DNA of 64,000 nt. It comes from Dyella flagellata. GTDB lineage: Bacteria; Pseudomonadota; Gammaproteobacteria; Xanthomonadales; Rhodanobacteraceae. The first letter of the stretch is position 1. Each line of letters opens with the position of its first letter. The notes beneath the pieces were generated by a model. That model was given only the letters and a program-made list of their open reading frames with translations. It did no database searches and was not told where the DNA came from. The stretch is from the NCBI RefSeq assembly GCF_030160275.1, contig NZ_BSOA01000018.1, forward strand, positions 186,001 through 250,000, given 5' to 3'. Positions 62,348 through 64,000 of this stretch are shown in pieces. Both the position numbers and the translations under genes were made by a program.

Positions 62348-63955
62348 ATGCGATACGTTGCGATGGTGTTTGCCGCGCTGATGTTGTTTGCCGTAAAGGT
62401 TGCTCCCGTTGCAGCACAGAGCCTTCCCGGCTCGCTGGTTTCGATTCCCACATCCGATGGGTATCAATTGCAGGCCTACGTGGCGGTGCCGCAAGGCAGC
62501 GGGCCGTTTCCGCTGGTGGTGATGCCTTCGAGCTGGGCGGAAAACGATGCGGAATATGTGGGTGAGGCCAATAATCTCGCCGGTGATGGTTTCATCGTGA
62601 TCAGTTACAGCTCGCGGGGTTTTGGTATCGGCTGCTCATTCGATCCGCAATGCGGTTATATCGATATCGCCGGTCCGCTCACCATTGGCGATGCCAGCAC
62701 GGTGATCGACTGGGCACTGAAGAATACGCCTGCCGATGCGAACGAGATCGGCATTTCCGGCATTTCCTACGGTGGTGGCGCCAGCCTGCTTGCCGCCGAA
62801 CACGATCCGCGCATCAAGGCGGTGGCGGCGCTGAGCAGCTGGGCGGATCTGGTCGCGTCGCTGGATGCCAACCAGACGCCGAGTTCGCAAGGGATAGGGC
62901 TGCTTTCCCTGGCCAGCTACATCGGCAAGCCGGGCGCGCTGATGCAGCAGTTGAATGCGAATGTGGGCAGCCTGAATTTCAGGGGCGCGGTCGACGTGAT
63001 GCTGGGCGATGCCAATACGCCGGGGCGTTCGGCTATCAACGGAATCGACGAGATCAATGCCAATGCTCCGGCGGTACTGCTGGCCAATGCATTCGAGGAC
63101 AGCCTGTTCGTGCCGGGCCAGCTGGTCGATTTCTATAACCGGCTTGCGGTGCCGAAGATGCTGCTGCTCTCCCATGGCGATCACACGACGGCCGAAATGA
63201 GCGGGGCGCGTGGCTTTCCGAATGAAATCTATGCCACGGTCAACGCCTGGTTCGAGCACTACTTGAAGGGTGAGCAGAACGGCATCGATACGCAGTTGCC
63301 GATCCAGCTCAAGTCGCAAACCGGTGTGTGGAGCAAGTTCGCGGATTGGAATGCTGTACAGCAGGGTGCTGTGGTCTACGCGTTGACCAAGCCTACGGGG
63401 CTGTTCGGCCTGTTTCCGACGGGCAGCCTGTCCACGGCTGGAGGAGGAAGTTGGCAATACGGCATCACCGGAGGCTATCTGACGGCAGCCACCACCGGCG
63501 TTGCCTTGGTAAGTGGCGCCCTAACGGGTTATCTGGACCTTCCTCCGCCGGTTGAACTGGCGCTGGTGAATCGATCGAACGCGGGGGTGTGGACCGGTCC
63601 GATACTGGGCCAAAACCAGAGCCTGATGGGTATGCCGTCGCTGCAGATCTCGGTCACGCCAACCACCAACCAGCTGAGCCTGATTGCGTACCTCTATAGC
63701 GTCGACCCGATCACCGGCATCGGCCAGTTGATTACATGGAAACCCTATACGTTGCTCAATGCGGCAGTCGGTACGCCGCAGGCGATCAACATGGATCTGG
63801 AGGCGACCAACTGGGAGATTCCCGCGGGCCATCAATTGGCCCTGGTCATCGACACCAGCGATATCCGCTATGCGGGCGCGACGCCCATAGGCAGCGCAGT
63901 GACCTTCAGCTCGTCGGAGGCAGTGCCTTCGACGTTGACGGTGTCGCTGCACTAA
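62348..63955 (+). CDS. Secreted alpha/beta hydrolase, CocE/NonD (S15-like) family
   Basis: A 535-residue protein with a signal peptide (about 1-24). The alpha/beta hydrolase core has nucleophile Ser140 in GISYGG, Asp in 'NAFEDSLFVPGQ' (about 255) and His in 'LLSHGDHTT' (about 277). The C-terminal beta-sandwich is of the X-Pro dipeptidyl-peptidase type ('LVIDTSDIRY'). The family includes cocaine esterase, acyl-peptidases and amino-acid ester hydrolases, so only a broad ester/peptide hydrolase function can be stated. GGAGGGTGAT directly precedes the ATG, deciding the start over the frame opening at 62300. No partner genes are adjacent. Confidence 0.85.
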   Translation: MRYVAMVFAALMLFAVKVAPVAAQSLPGSLVSIPTSDGYQLQAYVAVPQGSGPFPLVVMPSSWAENDAEYVGEANNLAGDGFIVISYSSRGFGIGCSFDPQCGYIDIAGPLTIGDASTVIDWALKNTPADANEIGISGISYGGGASLLAAEHDPRIKAVAALSSWADLVASLDANQTPSSQGIGLLSLASYIGKPGALMQQLNANVGSLNFRGAVDVMLGDANTPGRSAINGIDEINANAPAVLLANAFEDSLFVPGQLVDFYNRLAVPKMLLLSHGDHTTAEMSGARGFPNEIYATVNAWFEHYLKGEQNGIDTQLPIQLKSQTGVWSKFADWNAVQQGAVVYALTKPTGLFGLFPTGSLSTAGGGSWQYGITGGYLTAATTGVALVSGALTGYLDLPPPVELALVNRSNAGVWTGPILGQNQSLMGMPSLQISVTPTTNQLSLIAYLYSVDPITGIGQLITWKPYTLLNAAVGTPQAINMDLEATNWEIPAGHQLALVIDTSDIRYAGATPIGSAVTFSSSEAVPSTLTVSLH

Positions 63956-63984
63956 CTACGCCGTCAACCGTTTCCCTCAGGGAC

Positions 63985-64000
63985 GCGTAGGCTGGCATGA
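63985..64000. repeat. GTAG-type REP, copy J, cut by the window edge
   Basis: GCGTAGGCTGGCATGA at the right edge matches the opening of the REP units with one change (GCTGGCAT), 30 bases after the hydrolase stop. Its inverted partner would lie outside the window. Confidence 0.7.

Noticed and set aside
1-64000. CRISPR array, phage or rRNA/tRNA genes
   Set aside because: I saw no regularly spaced direct repeats, phage structural genes, rRNA blocks or clear tRNA cloverleaf; the repeated sequence is the dispersed REP family.

Overview
The window is a GC-rich, densely coded gammaproteobacterial chromosome segment. Gene content points to the Xanthomonadales, most likely Rhodanobacteraceae (Dyella, Frateuria, Luteibacter or Rhodanobacter type). 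Supporting features are the fused aspartate kinase/diaminopimelate decarboxylase, the MurD2-MurL route to D-glutamate, a xanthomonalisin-like S53 protease, monofunctional RelA, a GH17-GT2 glucan synthase, and an abundant GTAG-type REP element. The genus is an inference from family knowledge; no search was run. I see no rRNA, tRNA, CRISPR array, prophage or insertion-sequence gene.

Layout. 1-5.7 kb: a translationally coupled membrane operon (SpoIIM-like, DUF4129, DUF4350, MoxR ATPase, DUF58). 5.8-8.4 kb: a Gre-type elongation factor and an EF-G-like GTPase on the minus strand. 8.7-11.8 kb: two tandem paralogous proline-rich, TonB-like inner-membrane proteins with an unrecognised four-cysteine C-terminal domain. 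11.9-17.1 kb: a Tat-exported isoquinoline-oxidoreductase-like pair with missing cofactor residues, an amino-acid permease and a PhzF protein. 17.2-21.2 kb: sedolisin protease and class I fumarase. 21.4-26.8 kb: lysine/peptidoglycan precursor genes (fused aspartate kinase/DAP decarboxylase, murL, murD2). 26.8-29.2 kb: a MASE1-like sensor with a degenerate kinase region, divergent from a small secreted protein across an AT-rich spacer. 29.4-36.7 kb: M13 peptidase, GH92 mannosidase, DHA2 exporter. 37-46.3 kb: a small exported protein, tamBA, the glucan synthase and dps. 46.4-52.7 kb: hrpA and relA. 52.8-58.4 kb: a TPR-like membrane protein, an SDR-like protein, mrcB (PBP1B) and a TPR lipoprotein that is probably its activator LpoP. 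58.6-64 kb: a DinG/YoaA-type helicase, a sugar porter and a secreted S15-type hydrolase.

A theme is envelope biogenesis: precursor supply (DAP, D-Glu), synthesis (PBP1B with LpoP), outer-membrane assembly (TamAB), periplasmic glucan, and many exported hydrolases. Ten copies of one REP family (GTAG, then an 8-bp hairpin, usually as two inverted units) are scattered through the intergenic regions. Two copies supply the stop codon of the adjacent gene, and a different repeat appears to have been absorbed in frame into hrpA.
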